This document shows positions 43,552 to 52,772 of a stretch of 64,000 nt of DNA, one piece after another. Within the stretch, counting starts at the first letter, position 1. Every line of letters begins with the position of its first letter. The stretch comes from an uncultured Clostridia bacterium (GTDB taxonomy: Bacteria; Bacillota; Clostridia; Lachnospirales; Lachnospiraceae). The stretch is from NCBI GenBank assembly GCA_947385955.1, contig CANDNA010000001.1, forward strand, positions 1 to 64,000, in the 5' to 3' direction. The translations under genes and the position numbers were made by a program. A model generated the notes under the pieces. The model saw nothing but the letters and a program-made list of their open reading frames with translations, had not been told where the DNA came from and made no database searches.

Positions 43552-46134
43552 TTATGCCTTCCGGGCGGTGAGCTGCCCGTCTGTTACTTCAATCCGTATG
43601 GTATCTCCGCTTTCCACCGCATCCGAAAGGATCAGCTTCGCTGACAGCGTTTCCACATGCTTCTGAATGAAACGCTTCAGCGGTCTGGCGCCATAAACCG
43701 GATCGTATGCATGTTCCACAATAAAGGTTTCCGCTTCCGGTGTAAGCGCCACGGACAGTTCCCGGTCCGCCAGCCGGCGGTTCAGATCTGCCATAATCAG
43801 ACCAATAATACCGCCGATATTGTCTTTTGTCAGAGGCTTAAACAAGATGGTTTCGTCCAGACGGTTCAAAAACTCCGGCCGGAAAGAATGGTGCAGTTCA
43901 TCCATCACCTGCTTCTTGACTTCTTCTCTGATCTCACCCTTTTCATCAATTCCTTCCAGAAGATACGGCGCTCCGATGTTGGAAGTCATAATCAGAATGG
44001 TATTTTTGAAATCCACGGTCCGTCCCTGGGAATCCGTGATACGCCCGTCATCCAATACCTGCAGCAGTACATTGAACACATCCGGATGGGCTTTTTCGAT
44101 CTCGTCAAACAGGACAACCGAATACGGTTTTCTTCTGACCGCTTCCGTCAACTGCCCGCCTTCTTCGTATCCCACGTATCCGGGCGGCGCCCCGATCAGT
44201 CTGGATACGGCATACTTCTCCATATATTCACTCATATCGATCCGCACCATATTGGTTTCATCATCAAACAGGGCGGCCGCCAGCGCTTTGGCCAGCTCTG
44301 TTTTTCCCACCCCGGTAGGTCCCAGAAACAGGAACGAGCCGATGGGCTTGCCCGGATCTTTGATGCCTGCCTTAGAACGGATAATGGCTTCCGTTACCTT
44401 GGTCACACCCTCATCCTGTCCCACCACACGTCTGTGCAGCTCTTCATCCAGATGCAATGTCTTATTCCGTTCGCTTTCCGTCAGCTTGGCAACCGGGATT
44501 CCGGTCCACCGGGAAATGATTTTGGCGATTTCTTCCTCGGAAACATTTTCATGTACCAGGGAAAGCGCCTGTTTTTTCGTATTTTCCTCTTCGATCTCCA
44601 ACTGTTTTTTCAGTGCAGGCAGTCTGCCGTAGCTGAGTTCTGCGGCCTTTTCCAGATTTCCTTCCCTTTGGGCAATCTGAATCTGCCCGTTCAGGCTTTC
44701 GATTTCCTCCCGCAGTCTGGACAGCTTTTCAATGGATGCCTTTTCATTGTCCCACTGGGCTTTCCGGTTCTGAAATTCAGCCTTCTGCTCCGCCAGTTCT
44801 TTTTGCAGCGCTTCCAGACGTTCCCGGCTCAGCCGGTCATCTTCCTTTTTCAGAGCCGCTTCTTCAATTTCCATCTGCATCACTTTCCGTTGCAGCTCAT
44901 CCAGCTCTGTGGGCAGGGAATCCAGTTCTGTTTTGATCAGGGCGCAGGCTTCATCCACCAGGTCAATGGCTTTATCCGGCAGGAAACGGTCCGAAATATA
45001 ACGGTTGGAGAGGGTAGCCGCACTCACCAGCGCACCATCCATAATCTTCACGCCATGAAATACCTCATACCGCTCTTTCAGCCCTCTCAGGATGGAAATG
45101 GTATCCTCCACGGTAGGCTCTGCCACCATGACAGGCTGGAACCGGCGTTCCAGCGCCGCATCCTTTTCGATATACTGCCTGTATTCATCCAGTGTGGTGG
45201 CGCCGATACAGTGCAGCTCTCCTCTGGCCAGCATGGGCTTTAACATATTTCCCGCATCCAGTGCGCCATCCGTCTTGCCTGCTCCCACAATGGTATGCAG
45301 CTCATCGATAAACAGGATAATCTGTCCGTTGCTGCTCTTCACATCTTCCAGCACTGCCTTCAGACGTTCCTCAAATTCACCTCTGTATTTGGCGCCTGCC
45401 ACCAGCGCCCCCATATCCAGTGCAAATATTTTCTTATCCTTCAGTCCCTGGGGCACATCGCCCCGCACAATCCGCTGTGCCAGTCCTTCCACCACAGCCG
45501 TCTTTCCCACGCCCGGTTCCCCGATCAGCACCGGATTGTTTTTTGTCTTGCGGGAAAGGATACGGATAATGTTCCGGATCTCATTGTCTCTGCCGATCAC
45601 CGGATCCAGCTTCTGCTGTCTGGCTCTCTCTACCAGCTCCTGTCCGTACTTTTCCAGAGTATCATAGGTTGCCTCCGGATTGTCGCTGGTCACACGCTGA
45701 TTGCCCCTCACGGTGGAAAGCGCCTGCAGAAAACGTTCTTTTGTAATACCGTACTCCTGCCAGATCGCTTTGATCTCGCGGTTGGGATATTTCAGCATAG
45801 ACAGAAACAGATGTTCCACGGACACATATTCATCCCCCATCTGCTTTGCCTCATCCTCTGCACTGATCAGTACCTTGTTCAGATCCTTCCCCATATAGAC
45901 CTGACCGCCCTGTACTTTGACCCGCTTTTCAATGGCCTGCTTTGCCCGATCCAGCATATGCGGCGCATTGATTTCCATTTTCTCGATCAGCTTTAAAATC
46001 AGACTGTCCTGTATGGTAAGAAGGCTGTACAGGAGATGCTCCTGCTCGATTTCCTGATTGCCATACTCATACGCAAGTTTTTCACACATTTCCACTGCTT
46101 CCACAGATTTTTGCGTAAATTTAGAAATATTCAT
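43552..46134 (-). CDS. clpB: Disaggregase ClpB
   Basis: ClpB pulls proteins from aggregates together with DnaK. The 860-residue protein has the Clp-N domain, AAA-1 with [18 protein letters not shown], the long coiled middle domain (about 410-520) that marks ClpB, and AAA-2 with [15 protein letters not shown] and [12 protein letters not shown]. The start is set at the ATG at 46134, where a GGGAGG site has 7-nt spacing. A GTG two codons upstream is too close to it. A CIRCE element lies about 95 bp upstream. Confidence 0.97.
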   Translation of the reverse strand: MNISKFTQKSVEAVEMCEKLAYEYGNQEIEQEHLLYSLLTIQDSLILKLIEKMEINAPHMLDRAKQAIEKRVKVQGGQVYMGKDLNKVLISAEDEAKQMGDEYVSVEHLFLSMLKYPNREIKAIWQEYGITKERFLQALSTVRGNQRVTSDNPEATYDTLEKYGQELVERARQQKLDPVIGRDNEIRNIIRILSRKTKNNPVLIGEPGVGKTAVVEGLAQRIVRGDVPQGLKDKKIFALDMGALVAGAKYRGEFEERLKAVLEDVKSSNGQIILFIDELHTIVGAGKTDGALDAGNMLKPMLARGELHCIGATTLDEYRQYIEKDAALERRFQPVMVAEPTVEDTISILRGLKERYEVFHGVKIMDGALVSAATLSNRYISDRFLPDKAIDLVDEACALIKTELDSLPTELDELQRKVMQMEIEEAALKKEDDRLSRERLEALQKELAEQKAEFQNRKAQWDNEKASIEKLSRLREEIESLNGQIQIAQREGNLEKAAELSYGRLPALKKQLEIEEENTKKQALSLVHENVSEEEIAKIISRWTGIPVAKLTESERNKTLHLDEELHRRVVGQDEGVTKVTEAIIRSKAGIKDPGKPIGSFLFLGPTGVGKTELAKALAAALFDDETNMVRIDMSEYMEKYAVSRLIGAPPGYVGYEEGGQLTEAVRRKPYSVVLFDEIEKAHPDVFNVLLQVLDDGRITDSQGRTVDFKNTILIMTSNIGAPYLLEGIDEKGEIREEVKKQVMDELHHSFRPEFLNRLDETILFKPLTKDNIGGIIGLIMADLNRRLADRELSVALTPEAETFIVEHAYDPVYGARPLKRFIQKHVETLSAKLILSDAVESGDTIRIEVTDGQLTARKA

Positions 46135-46211
46135 AGCCACGCCTCCCTGTTATTTCTATTTCTAGTGTTTGCCTGTTCTACAATTTCTATAACATTTTCT
46201 TTGCAGTCAAC

Positions 46212-46240
46212 AATATAGCACCCGTTATTAGCACTGTCAA
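46212..46240 (-). promoter_or_regulatory. clpB promoter embedded in CIRCE
   Basis: On the minus strand TTGACA (46235-46240) in the CIRCE and TATATT (46212-46217) are 17 nt apart. This is the same layout as at hsp20. Confidence 0.7.
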
Positions 46241-46254
46241 TAGTTGAGTGCTAA
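46228..46254 (-). promoter_or_regulatory. CIRCE element of clpB
   Basis: TTAGCACTG (46228-46236), nine bases, GAGTGCTAA (46246-46254). It has one mismatch to the consensus, in the last base of the left arm. HrcA control is expected, as for hsp20. Confidence 0.9.
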
Positions 46255-46324
46255 TATTGTATAAACTATTTCTAAAAAATGGAACAGGACAGGTCGCAGG
46301 CCGGATGGGAAATTTTCCTGAATC

Positions 46325-46429
46325 CTATTCCAGACTTTCCATCCCTTTATGAAAAGCAATTGCCCAGTCCGGTGAATAATTCCCGACAGGTGTTGGAATA
46401 GAAAATCCTTTCTTCAGCAATGCTCGGAA
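46325..46429 (-). pseudogene. Relic of a type III restriction enzyme Res subunit (C-terminal part)
   Basis: A 34-codon open fragment reading [18 protein letters not shown] then [16 protein letters not shown]. The [16 protein letters not shown] block is characteristic of the C-terminal part of type III restriction (Res) proteins, as I know the family. After HKG the usual following segment is missing and the frame stops, so an internal deletion is likely. No start codon or ribosome site is present. It shows that a restriction-modification locus once stood here. Bases 46255-46324 show nothing recognisable. Confidence 0.65.
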
Positions 46430-46432
46430 CAA

Positions 46433-46625
46433 CTACAACATATTTACTCCCAGCCCATGCGAAGCAATGGTATCGGCAAGCCTGATGTTGTTTCGAGCCT
46501 GGATTCTGTGAATATTTTCAAGTAACTGGCCAAAATCAAGTTAGCCCCTGGCATTGGCAAACCCCATGTACAGCTCTTTGTCAGAAATCCGAAATTCGCA
46601 ATTTTTCTCACAAAAAGTGCTGATT
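46433..46625 (-). pseudogene. Broken reading frame of unknown origin
   Basis: One frame reads CEKNCEFRISDKELYMGFAN, an in-frame stop, then LDFGQLLENIHRIQARNNIR and LADTIASHGLGVNML before a stop. It looks protein-coding in amino-acid make-up but is interrupted and lacks a start. I do not recognise the source. A small Met-initiated frame in another register here (46444-46653) is not believable. Confidence 0.4.
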
Positions 46626-46626
46626 G

Positions 46627-46700
46627 GGGCCTGTAGATCAGATGGGAAAGCACTACATTCGCATTGTAGGGGTCGTCGGTTCGAAATCCGATCAGGTTGC
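46627..46700 (+). pseudogene. Degenerate tRNA-Ala(CGC)-like sequence
   Basis: The anticodon arm is perfect (CTACA, loop TTCGCAT, TGTAG; anticodon CGC). The T arm reads GTCGG...CCGAT, but its loop (TTCGAAAT) has one extra base. The D stem has two mismatches (GATC against AAGC). The acceptor has one mismatch and two wobble pairs, and no CCA follows. It is best read as a decayed tRNA copy, perhaps carried by or left from an integrated element. Confidence 0.6.
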
Positions 46701-46705
46701 AGGGA

Positions 46706-46736
46706 TTGAGCCGCTTCCTGGCCGGAAGCGGCTCAA
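46706..46736 (-). terminator. Perfect 13-bp hairpin at the end of the DUF4143 gene
   Basis: Arms TTGAGCCGCTTCC (46706-46718) and complement (46724-46736) have a 5-nt loop. The stop codon of the minus-strand ATPase gene lies inside one arm. No U-run follows on either side. It may be a factor-dependent stop or an end structure of an inserted segment. Confidence 0.5.
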
Positions 46737-47944
46737 TATTCTGCGGTCAACAGGAAATCCGCAACATGCATTGTTTTGATCCCCTGGTAATTTCCACCGG
46801 CAAATTCGTCAGCGCACAGGACATATTTGGGGTAGTTATCCCGAATTTCCAGCAGGCGCTCATACTCCCGCTTCTCTGTCTTTTCAGATTCAATACGCTG
46901 TGTGACCTGGACATATAGCTTTTCATTCTGACGAACCGCCACAAAGTCGATCTCCCCGGCGGTCTGTTTGCCGACATAGACAGTATATCCCCTGCGGCAC
47001 AGTTCCAGATACACCACATTTTCCAATGCCGCCGCCACGGTATCCGCACTGTAACCCAATACGCTGTAGCGCAGAGCGGTATCTGCCAGATAGAACTTCT
47101 CCTGTGTTTTCAGGATTTCTTTCCCCCGCAAATCGTAGCGGGAACAACGGTGCAGTAAGTAGGCCTTTTCCAGCTTTTCCAGATAGCTGTATACTGTTTC
47201 ATTGTCCAGCGCCCGGTGTTCCGCTTTGAGATAGTCGGATACAGACTTGGCCGAAAAGGCGTTCCCCACATTGCTGAAGGCGTATTTGACAACCCGCTCC
47301 AATTGATCAACCTTCCGGATTTGGTTTCGCCGGACGATATCGGAAAAAACAGTGGAGTTATAAATATCCCGAACGATGGTATAGACCTCATCCTGGCTGT
47401 ACTCCCGCAGATGTGTCGCCGGGAATCCTCCCAGGCGGATATAATTTGCCAGTTCAGCATGGCGCTCCTCCAGGGTAGCATATTGCTTTTTGAAAGCCAA
47501 ATACTCCGCGAAGGAGAGCGTATAGATCCGGAACGCAACATACCGTCCGGTCAGATAAGTGGAGATCTCCGAGGACATCATGCGGGAATTGGAACCTGTC
47601 ACATATAAGTCAACGTCATAATCAGACGCCAGAGAATTGACCGCCTTTTCCCAGCCCGCAATCTCCTGCACCTCATCCAGAAAGAGGTAAGTCCTGCCGC
47701 TTTCAGCCAGCCGCCCCTTCAGCACCTGATACATCTCCCTGACGGTCATGTCCTCATATTCCATGGAATCAAAGCGGCAGCTGACAATACGGTCATCCGG
47801 AATACCACGCTCATTGCGGAGCCGCTCCATAATCATATTCAGGATTGTGGACTTTCCGCACCGGCGGACGCCTGTCAGCACCTTTACAAAGGGTGTGTCA
47901 ACATAGCGCATGATTTTTTCCACATACATCGGTCTTTCAAGCAT
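46733..47944 (-). CDS. DUF4143-type AAA ATPase
   Basis: A 403-residue protein starting MLERPMYVEKIMRYVDTPFV. The Walker A motif is GVRRCGKST (25-33) and Walker B is TYLFLDEVQEI. The DUF4143 C-terminal domain ends with GEIDFVAVRQNEKLYVQVTQ, a PD-(D/E)xK-like core. Such ATPases are common, often in mobile or defence islands, and their role is unknown. The start at 47944 follows GAGGTG and a good promoter; a longer frame from 48067 would run through the promoter. It is the only intact gene between relics. Confidence 0.9.
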   Translation of the reverse strand: MLERPMYVEKIMRYVDTPFVKVLTGVRRCGKSTILNMIMERLRNERGIPDDRIVSCRFDSMEYEDMTVREMYQVLKGRLAESGRTYLFLDEVQEIAGWEKAVNSLASDYDVDLYVTGSNSRMMSSEISTYLTGRYVAFRIYTLSFAEYLAFKKQYATLEERHAELANYIRLGGFPATHLREYSQDEVYTIVRDIYNSTVFSDIVRRNQIRKVDQLERVVKYAFSNVGNAFSAKSVSDYLKAEHRALDNETVYSYLEKLEKAYLLHRCSRYDLRGKEILKTQEKFYLADTALRYSVLGYSADTVAAALENVVYLELCRRGYTVYVGKQTAGEIDFVAVRQNEKLYVQVTQRIESEKTEKREYERLLEIRDNYPKYVLCADEFAGGNYQGIKTMHVADFLLTAEY

Positions 47945-47962
47945 GATGATCACCTCAGCTAT

Positions 47963-47991
47963 ATTATACCGCAGTTTGTTCTTTATATCAA
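47963..47991 (-). promoter_or_regulatory. Promoter of the DUF4143 ATPase gene
   Basis: On the minus strand TTGATA (47986-47991) and perfect TATAAT (47963-47968) are 17 nt apart, just upstream of the ribosome site. It lies between the gene and the truncated DUF1016 relic. Confidence 0.75.
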
Positions 47992-48020
47992 TAATTTTGC
48001 GGTTTATATCCGCAATATTT

Positions 48021-48179
48021 TCAGTGAGTTTTTCCAAGTTCCAGTAAAAATACCTGTAGCTTATCAATAATTCTCTGTTCAGGCAAAGATTCTGAATATT
48101 TGCTTTCTTCCGGTAATCCTAAAAATTCAAGAATATATGGATCTTTTAACAAACGGTTGCCCTCATCATATTCTCTGAA
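48021..48179 (-). pseudogene. Relic of a DUF1016 (YhcG-type) PDDEXK nuclease
   Basis: A fragment of 52 codons containing NRLLKDPYILEFLGLPEESK and SESLPEQRIIDKLQVFLLEL, ending GKTH and a stop. The block (R/K)DPYxLEFLGLP...E..I(I/L)D.LQ.FLLELGK is the hallmark of DUF1016 proteins as I know them. It has no start codon and ends where the nuclease domain should continue, so the gene is truncated at both sides. Confidence 0.7.
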
Positions 48180-48312
48180 TCAATACTGCCTTCTGCCCCA
48201 TCATGTCCAACAGACTTTTCCCTGTCAAGGGAAGTGTCTTTGCAATCGGTACACTGGCAAGAACCACCGATTTTTTCTTATCCGGCCATGTAGACTGATA
48301 ACGTTCTTTCAT
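48166..48312 (-). CDS. Short 48-residue reading frame, possibly a relic
   Basis: Starts MKERYQSTWPDKKKSVVLAS and ends AVLIQRI. It overlaps the upstream 35-codon frame as ATGA (4 bp), and overlaps the DUF1016 relic by 14 bp in another register. The composition looks coding, but the family is unknown. The packing suggests a once-intact small operon. Confidence 0.4.
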   Translation of the reverse strand: MKERYQSTWPDKKKSVVLASVPIAKTLPLTGKSLLDMMGQKAVLIQRI

Positions 48313-48416
48313 TCTTTCGTACCTTCTACAACCTCCGAAATCTCCTGTATGAGAACATCAGCATCAATAGCGCATTCTATTACCGGTTTTCGAGTATCTC
48401 CCCAAAAATAAATCAT
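48309..48416 (-). CDS. Short 35-residue reading frame, possibly a relic
   Basis: Reads MIYFWGDTRKPVIECAIDAD and continues to EGTKE with a TGA overlapping the next ATG. No clear ribosome site is visible. It may be a remnant of the same decayed island. Not recognised. Confidence 0.35.
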   Translation of the reverse strand: MIYFWGDTRKPVIECAIDADVLIQEISEVVEGTKE

Positions 48417-48423
48417 ATGAAAA

Positions 48424-48463
48424 CAAAAAAATCCCGCATCCCCTGATCTCTCGGAGTCTGCGG
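48424..48463 (-). terminator. Terminator of the glycan operon
   Basis: On the minus strand CCGCA (48459-48463) pairs with TGCGG (48434-48438), with an inner CTCC/GGGG helix. A TTTTTTT tract (48424-48430) follows directly. It stands about 25 bp after the stop of the last epimerase gene. Confidence 0.8.
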
Positions 48464-48485
48464 AATCAAACGCTTCCCATAGTTT

Positions 48486-49454
48486 TCACTCTCCCAGTGC
48501 ATCCAGCAAATCCCGGTACATCTGCGCCAGGTCTTTCCTGGGATGCCAGCCCAGGCCCTCCAGTTTTTTCCCGGAAAGCCGCAGTCCGGTTTCTGCTGCA
48601 TAGCCATAGCAGTTTTCTTCGGGAATCTGGCAGATCACCCGGCTCTTTCCGCCTGCGATCTTTTCCGCCACCAGCTCCGCCATCTGGCGGATGGTCATTG
48701 CGTTGGCTTCATTGACCACATTGTAGGCTTCGCCGTCTGCCCCATGCTTCAGGATGGTAAAAATTCCTGCCACGGCATCATCTATGCTGCAATAATTTCC
48801 CATAGAATTGCCCTGTGTATGGAGCACAATATCGCTGCCCGCCCTGGCTGCCCGTGCAAACTGAGCAAATACACGGGATTCCTCCGAAGATACGCCTCTT
48901 CCGAAAGTCTGGGCAAGTCTGGCAATCTTAACAGGCACCCCGTATTCTTTATAATACGAAAAACAGATCTGTTCCGCCATACGTTTTCCCAGCGGATAAC
49001 AGCTCCGGGCCTGGAACAGCTCGATTTCTCCCAGCTCCTCTTCCTCTGCCCGGTGCCCGTCAGAACAATCCAGCCTGCCATAGACCTCCATGCTGGAAAG
49101 ATAAACCATGCTTCTGACCTGACACCGCCTTGCCAGCTCCAGGATATTCTGGACGGTATTGATAATACTCTCTGTCACCTCCACCGGATGGGCAATCATT
49201 TCTGCAGATTTGGTCACTGAAGCACAGTGGATGATTGCATCACAGTCTGTCTCCAGCGCTGCCACAGCCGCCCGGTCTCTCAGATCTGACCCGATAATCC
49301 TGACCCGGCTTCCAAACTCCTGAAAGCGCACGGCAGCTTTCTGCGTATTGCGCACCAGAGCGATCACGCCGGCATCCTTTTCCGTATGCATAATATGCTC
49401 CACGCACATGGAACCGATATAGCCTCCCGCTCCTGTAACCAGATACACTGACAT
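48486..49454 (-). CDS. NAD-dependent epimerase/dehydratase (extended SDR), last gene of the glycan operon
   Basis: A 322-residue protein starting MSVYLVTGAGGYIGSMCVEH with the NAD motif GAGGYIG. The catalytic set is YLSSMEVYG and YPLGKRMAEQ (YxxxK). It acts on a nucleotide-linked sugar, which one cannot be told. The start at 49454 has AGGGTGGGGA upstream; a GTG three codons earlier is less likely. The position next to the heptose genes suggests it changes the GDP-heptose product. Confidence 0.88.
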   Translation of the reverse strand: MSVYLVTGAGGYIGSMCVEHIMHTEKDAGVIALVRNTQKAAVRFQEFGSRVRIIGSDLRDRAAVAALETDCDAIIHCASVTKSAEMIAHPVEVTESIINTVQNILELARRCQVRSMVYLSSMEVYGRLDCSDGHRAEEEELGEIELFQARSCYPLGKRMAEQICFSYYKEYGVPVKIARLAQTFGRGVSSEESRVFAQFARAARAGSDIVLHTQGNSMGNYCSIDDAVAGIFTILKHGADGEAYNVVNEANAMTIRQMAELVAEKIAGGKSRVICQIPEENCYGYAAETGLRLSGKKLEGLGWHPRKDLAQMYRDLLDALGE

Positions 49455-49474
49455 ATTCCCCACCCTTTCCGGAT

Positions 49475-50791
49475 TCAGGCTTCCAGGGCCAGAATCCGCT
49501 TCACTGCTTCTGCCAGATCAGATGCTTCCAGATCCGGTTTTACATCATACTTTCCGTCCGTCCCCGCCTGCCCGGTATGGACAAGCACGGTTTTTATCCC
49601 TGCATTTTTTCCCGTCTGGATGTCTATGGTGCTGTCCCCGATCATCCAGGACTGTGACAGATCAATATGATGCCGCTCTGCCATCTCTTCCACCATGCCG
49701 ATGGCCGGTTTTCTGCAATTGCAGGGAATCTTAAACAGGGGATTTTCCTCCGGAAACCCCTTATCCGGATGATGGGGGCAGAATATGATATCATCCAGAT
49801 AAGCGCCCTGCTCTCCCAGCAGCACACCCATCTTCCGATGGATATTTCTTACATCCTCCAGTGAACACATGCCCCTTGCCACCACCGGCTGATTGGTAAC
49901 CACAATGGCCAGATACCCGGACCGGTTGATCTCTCTGACTGCTTCTGCTGCGCCCTCTTCCAGCTCCAGCAGGCTGTCCGTGTCAATCAGTCCTTTGTAG
50001 CGGTTCAGTGTACCGTCCCGATCCAGAAAGATGCATTTCTGGCGGCTGCCCAGATTCCGCGCCTGCCAGAGCCCCTGCTTCTGTTCCTGACACACATCAC
50101 GAAACCGCTCCACAGTTCCGGCATCCTTCACATACTCGGTACTCCGGTAGCCATAGACTCTGCCCGTGCCGATGGCAGGAAACAGCAGGTCATGCTCCAG
50201 ATCATACTTTTTCAGAGCGGTGATCTGCTCCAGAAGCTGCTTCGACAGCACGAAAATACCTGCATTCACGCAATTATCATACCAGTATTCCCGTATATTG
50301 GTTTTGGAATCAAAACCGGTCACCCGCTCCTCCTCATCCAGAACCACCAGATCGGAATCAAAGGGATGGGCATTGGGATGCACCAGCAGTGTGGCAAGCG
50401 CCTGGTGGGTTTCATGAAACCGCACCATACGCTCCACATCAATATCAAACATCACATCTCCGAAAATCAGAAGGAAATGATCGCCAGGCAGACTGTCTTT
50501 CAGGCAGTACAATGCTCCTGCAGAACCCAGCGGCTCTTCTTCCTCAATATACCGGATATGCATGTCAAACCCGGAGCCGTCGCCAAAATATGCTTTTACC
50601 TTATCTCCCAGATGGCCGATAATCAGGACCACTTCCCGGATGCCGTATCGTCTGATACATGCAAGCTGCCACTCAATCATCGTCTTTCCGTTCAGGGAAA
50701 GAAGAGGCTTGGGAATCTGATCTTTCGTCAGCTCCCGCAGTCTGGTCCCTTTTCCTCCTGCCTGTATCACCGCCGTATAGTCTGAAAGCAT
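49475..50791 (-). CDS. Bifunctional nucleotidyltransferase-HAD phosphatase (HddC-GmhB-like)
   Basis: A 438-residue fusion. Residues 1-240 are a sugar-1-phosphate nucleotidyltransferase (VIQAGGKGTRLRELTKDQIPKP, then IFGDVMFDID). Residues about 250-435 are a HAD-III phosphatase of the GmhB/HisB type (IFLDRDGTLNRYKG, CPHHPDKGFPEENP, CNCRKPAIGM, MIGDSTIDI), with the Cys/His zinc loop. In the GDP-D-glycero-alpha-D-manno-heptose pathway GmhB removes the 7-phosphate of the bisphosphate and HddC adds GMP. Both steps here may sit in one protein. The base used is inferred. It abuts the epimerase gene at 50792. Confidence 0.85.
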   Translation of the reverse strand: MLSDYTAVIQAGGKGTRLRELTKDQIPKPLLSLNGKTMIEWQLACIRRYGIREVVLIIGHLGDKVKAYFGDGSGFDMHIRYIEEEEPLGSAGALYCLKDSLPGDHFLLIFGDVMFDIDVERMVRFHETHQALATLLVHPNAHPFDSDLVVLDEEERVTGFDSKTNIREYWYDNCVNAGIFVLSKQLLEQITALKKYDLEHDLLFPAIGTGRVYGYRSTEYVKDAGTVERFRDVCQEQKQGLWQARNLGSRQKCIFLDRDGTLNRYKGLIDTDSLLELEEGAAEAVREINRSGYLAIVVTNQPVVARGMCSLEDVRNIHRKMGVLLGEQGAYLDDIIFCPHHPDKGFPEENPLFKIPCNCRKPAIGMVEEMAERHHIDLSQSWMIGDSTIDIQTGKNAGIKTVLVHTGQAGTDGKYDVKPDLEASDLAEAVKRILALEA

Positions 50792-51754
50792 TTATCCTTT
50801 TTCCTTTTCTCTGCGTACTTCCTGTATCGTTTTTCTGACTGCCTCATCCGAATCATAGACAGCCTTCCAGCCTGCGGCATGTATCTTGTCAAGGCAATAA
50901 CAGAACCTGGGGACATCCCCCTTCCAGCCGCCTTCACCGCCGGTGTATTCATACGTGACAGAAGAAAGCCCCATCTCTTCACACAGAATATCCGCAATCC
51001 TGGTTACACTGGTGTCTCCTTCCACACCCAGGTTGTACAGCGTCACCCCGGTCTTATCTTCCTCCAGCACCGAAGCAAACTTCATAATGGCCTCTACCAG
51101 ATCCGTTACGTAAATATAGGGCTTTGTCTGTTTTCCATTCCCCAGAATCTTCAGTCTGGACGGATCTTTTTCCAGCTTCCGCATAAAGTCAAAAATCACG
51201 CCGTGGGTCAGTCTGGGGCCGATCACATTGGGAAAACGAAAGACCAGTGATTTCATATCATTCATGTAAGTAAATGCACTGATCAGCGCTTCACTGCCCA
51301 GCTTTGCCGCCCCATAATAGGAAACCGGAGCCAGGTTCGGCGTATTTTCATCCAGAAGCACATCCCGCTTATCTCCGTATACCGCCGAGGTGGAAGCAAA
51401 AAACAGCTTTTTCACCTGAAACTTTCTCATGCAGGCAAGCACCTGATATGTGGTGGTATACGTATTTTGGTACTCCACGTCCGGATTGGCCGCACTGGCC
51501 TGAATGTCTGAATTGGCCGCCAGATGGTACACAGCCTCCGGCCTGCTCTTCTCAAACACTTCTGCCAGCACATCTCCATCCGATGCATCCCCTTCCCACA
51601 GGGTAAATCCTTCCTGCTCTTTCAAATGTGCAATGTTTTCTCTGGTTCCCAGGGAAAAATTGTCCATACAGCATACTGTATGTCCTGCTTTTAACAGAGC
51701 GTCACACAAATGGCTTCCGATAAAGCCTGCGCCGCCCACTACCAGTGTTTTCAT
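50792..51754 (-). CDS. NAD-dependent sugar-nucleotide epimerase/dehydratase (extended SDR)
   Basis: A 320-residue SDR with the NAD motif GGAGFIG. The catalytic Ser-Tyr-Lys set is [10 protein letters not shown] and YYGAAK. It resembles UDP-glucose 4-epimerase relatives. A pyranose of GDP-heptose or another nucleotide sugar is the probable substrate. It is 28 bp after the heptose kinase gene and abuts the bifunctional gene. Confidence 0.88.
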   Translation of the reverse strand: MKTLVVGGAGFIGSHLCDALLKAGHTVCCMDNFSLGTRENIAHLKEQEGFTLWEGDASDGDVLAEVFEKSRPEAVYHLAANSDIQASAANPDVEYQNTYTTTYQVLACMRKFQVKKLFFASTSAVYGDKRDVLLDENTPNLAPVSYYGAAKLGSEALISAFTYMNDMKSLVFRFPNVIGPRLTHGVIFDFMRKLEKDPSRLKILGNGKQTKPYIYVTDLVEAIMKFASVLEEDKTGVTLYNLGVEGDTSVTRIADILCEEMGLSSVTYEYTGGEGGWKGDVPRFCYCLDKIHAAGWKAVYDSDEAVRKTIQEVRREKEKG

Positions 51755-51782
51755 TGTTTCACCTATCTTTCTTCGTTATTTT

Positions 51783-52769
51783 CTAGTCCCAGTACTTATC
51801 TCCGATATAGACAATGGAACTTCCGTCATGCTCAAAAGAAAACGGAAAAGGTTTCAGCCGCAGCTTATTTGTCAGCAGATCCTGTTTTTCTTTCGGGCAG
51901 TAAAACAGCAGAAACCCGCCGCCGCCCGCACCCAGCAGTTTCCCGCCCAGCGCACCGTTTTCCATTGCCGTCCGATACAGTTCATCGATCCGGTTGCTCG
52001 TAATCCCTCCGGCCATTTCCCGTTTACGCCTCCAGCCCTCATCCAGAATCGCCCCGAAATCGGAAAGCGTATTGGTTTCCAGAGAATGTTTCATATCCCT
52101 GGCAAGCCGGCACATCTGTTTCAGGTTTTCCATTTTATCCGATTTTATCAGATTGTGTTTCTGCTCCGCCAGGATCCGGTTGGCATCATGGGTAATCCCG
52201 GTATAAAACATCACCAGGTTTTCCTGCAGCTCTTCCACCGTGCCGGCTCCTGCAATCACCGGTTCCACCGACACCGTATCGTCCTGATGGAAAGAAATAA
52301 AGTTCAGTCCGCCGAAGGCTGCCGCATACTGATCCTGCTTTCCAATCGGGCTGCCCAGTTTTTCGATTTCCACACAGCAGGCCTCACGGGCCAGATCTGC
52401 TTTGGATACATACTTTCCTTTGTAGCAGTACAGGGTGTGCAGCAGTCCCACGGTAAACGAACTGGAAGAGCCAAGCCCTGTCCCGCTGGGCACATCCGCT
52501 GTACTGCCGATTTCCACGCCGCTGATTTTTTTATCATTCAAAACGCAGCGGAAAATGGAATGATTGATTTCGTTGATGTCATTCACGATCTCATTCTGGG
52601 AATATTTTAACACAGTTTCTCTCTCATTAAAATAGGGATGGATATTCAAATACATATATCTGTTGATGGTGGTACTCAGCACACAGCCCCCATGTTCTCT
52701 GTAAAAATCCGCCATATCGCTCCCGCCGCCTGCAAAGCTGATGCGAAACGGTGTTTTTGTTATAATCAT
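51783..52769 (-). CDS. hddA: GHMP kinase, D-glycero-D-manno-heptose-7-phosphate kinase type
   Basis: HddA adds a phosphate to C1 of heptose 7-phosphate. The 328-residue protein has [20 protein letters not shown] at the start, as heptose and fucose kinases of this group do. The ATP loop is [18 protein letters not shown] and the third motif is [15 protein letters not shown]. Assignment to heptose rests on the start motif and on the fused GmhB-like phosphatase next door. The gene needed earlier, gmhA, is not in the window. Confidence 0.85.
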   Translation of the reverse strand: MIITKTPFRISFAGGGSDMADFYREHGGCVLSTTINRYMYLNIHPYFNERETVLKYSQNEIVNDINEINHSIFRCVLNDKKISGVEIGSTADVPSGTGLGSSSSFTVGLLHTLYCYKGKYVSKADLAREACCVEIEKLGSPIGKQDQYAAAFGGLNFISFHQDDTVSVEPVIAGAGTVEELQENLVMFYTGITHDANRILAEQKHNLIKSDKMENLKQMCRLARDMKHSLETNTLSDFGAILDEGWRRKREMAGGITSNRIDELYRTAMENGALGGKLLGAGGGGFLLFYCPKEKQDLLTNKLRLKPFPFSFEHDGSSIVYIGDKYWD

Positions 52770-52772
52770 AAT

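Noticed and set aside
43657-45243. A 528-codon open frame on the plus strand
   Set aside because: It lies wholly opposite clpB, whose motifs are complete. It has no ribosome site and a His/Gln/Phe-rich, improbable composition.
46444-46653. A 69-codon Met-initiated frame in the decayed island
   Set aside because: A different register of the same bases reads as a broken but more protein-like frame, and this one crosses into the tRNA-like sequence.
46627-46700. A functional tRNA-Ala gene
   Set aside because: Mismatches in the D stem and acceptor plus an extra base in the T loop make it non-functional by normal rules.
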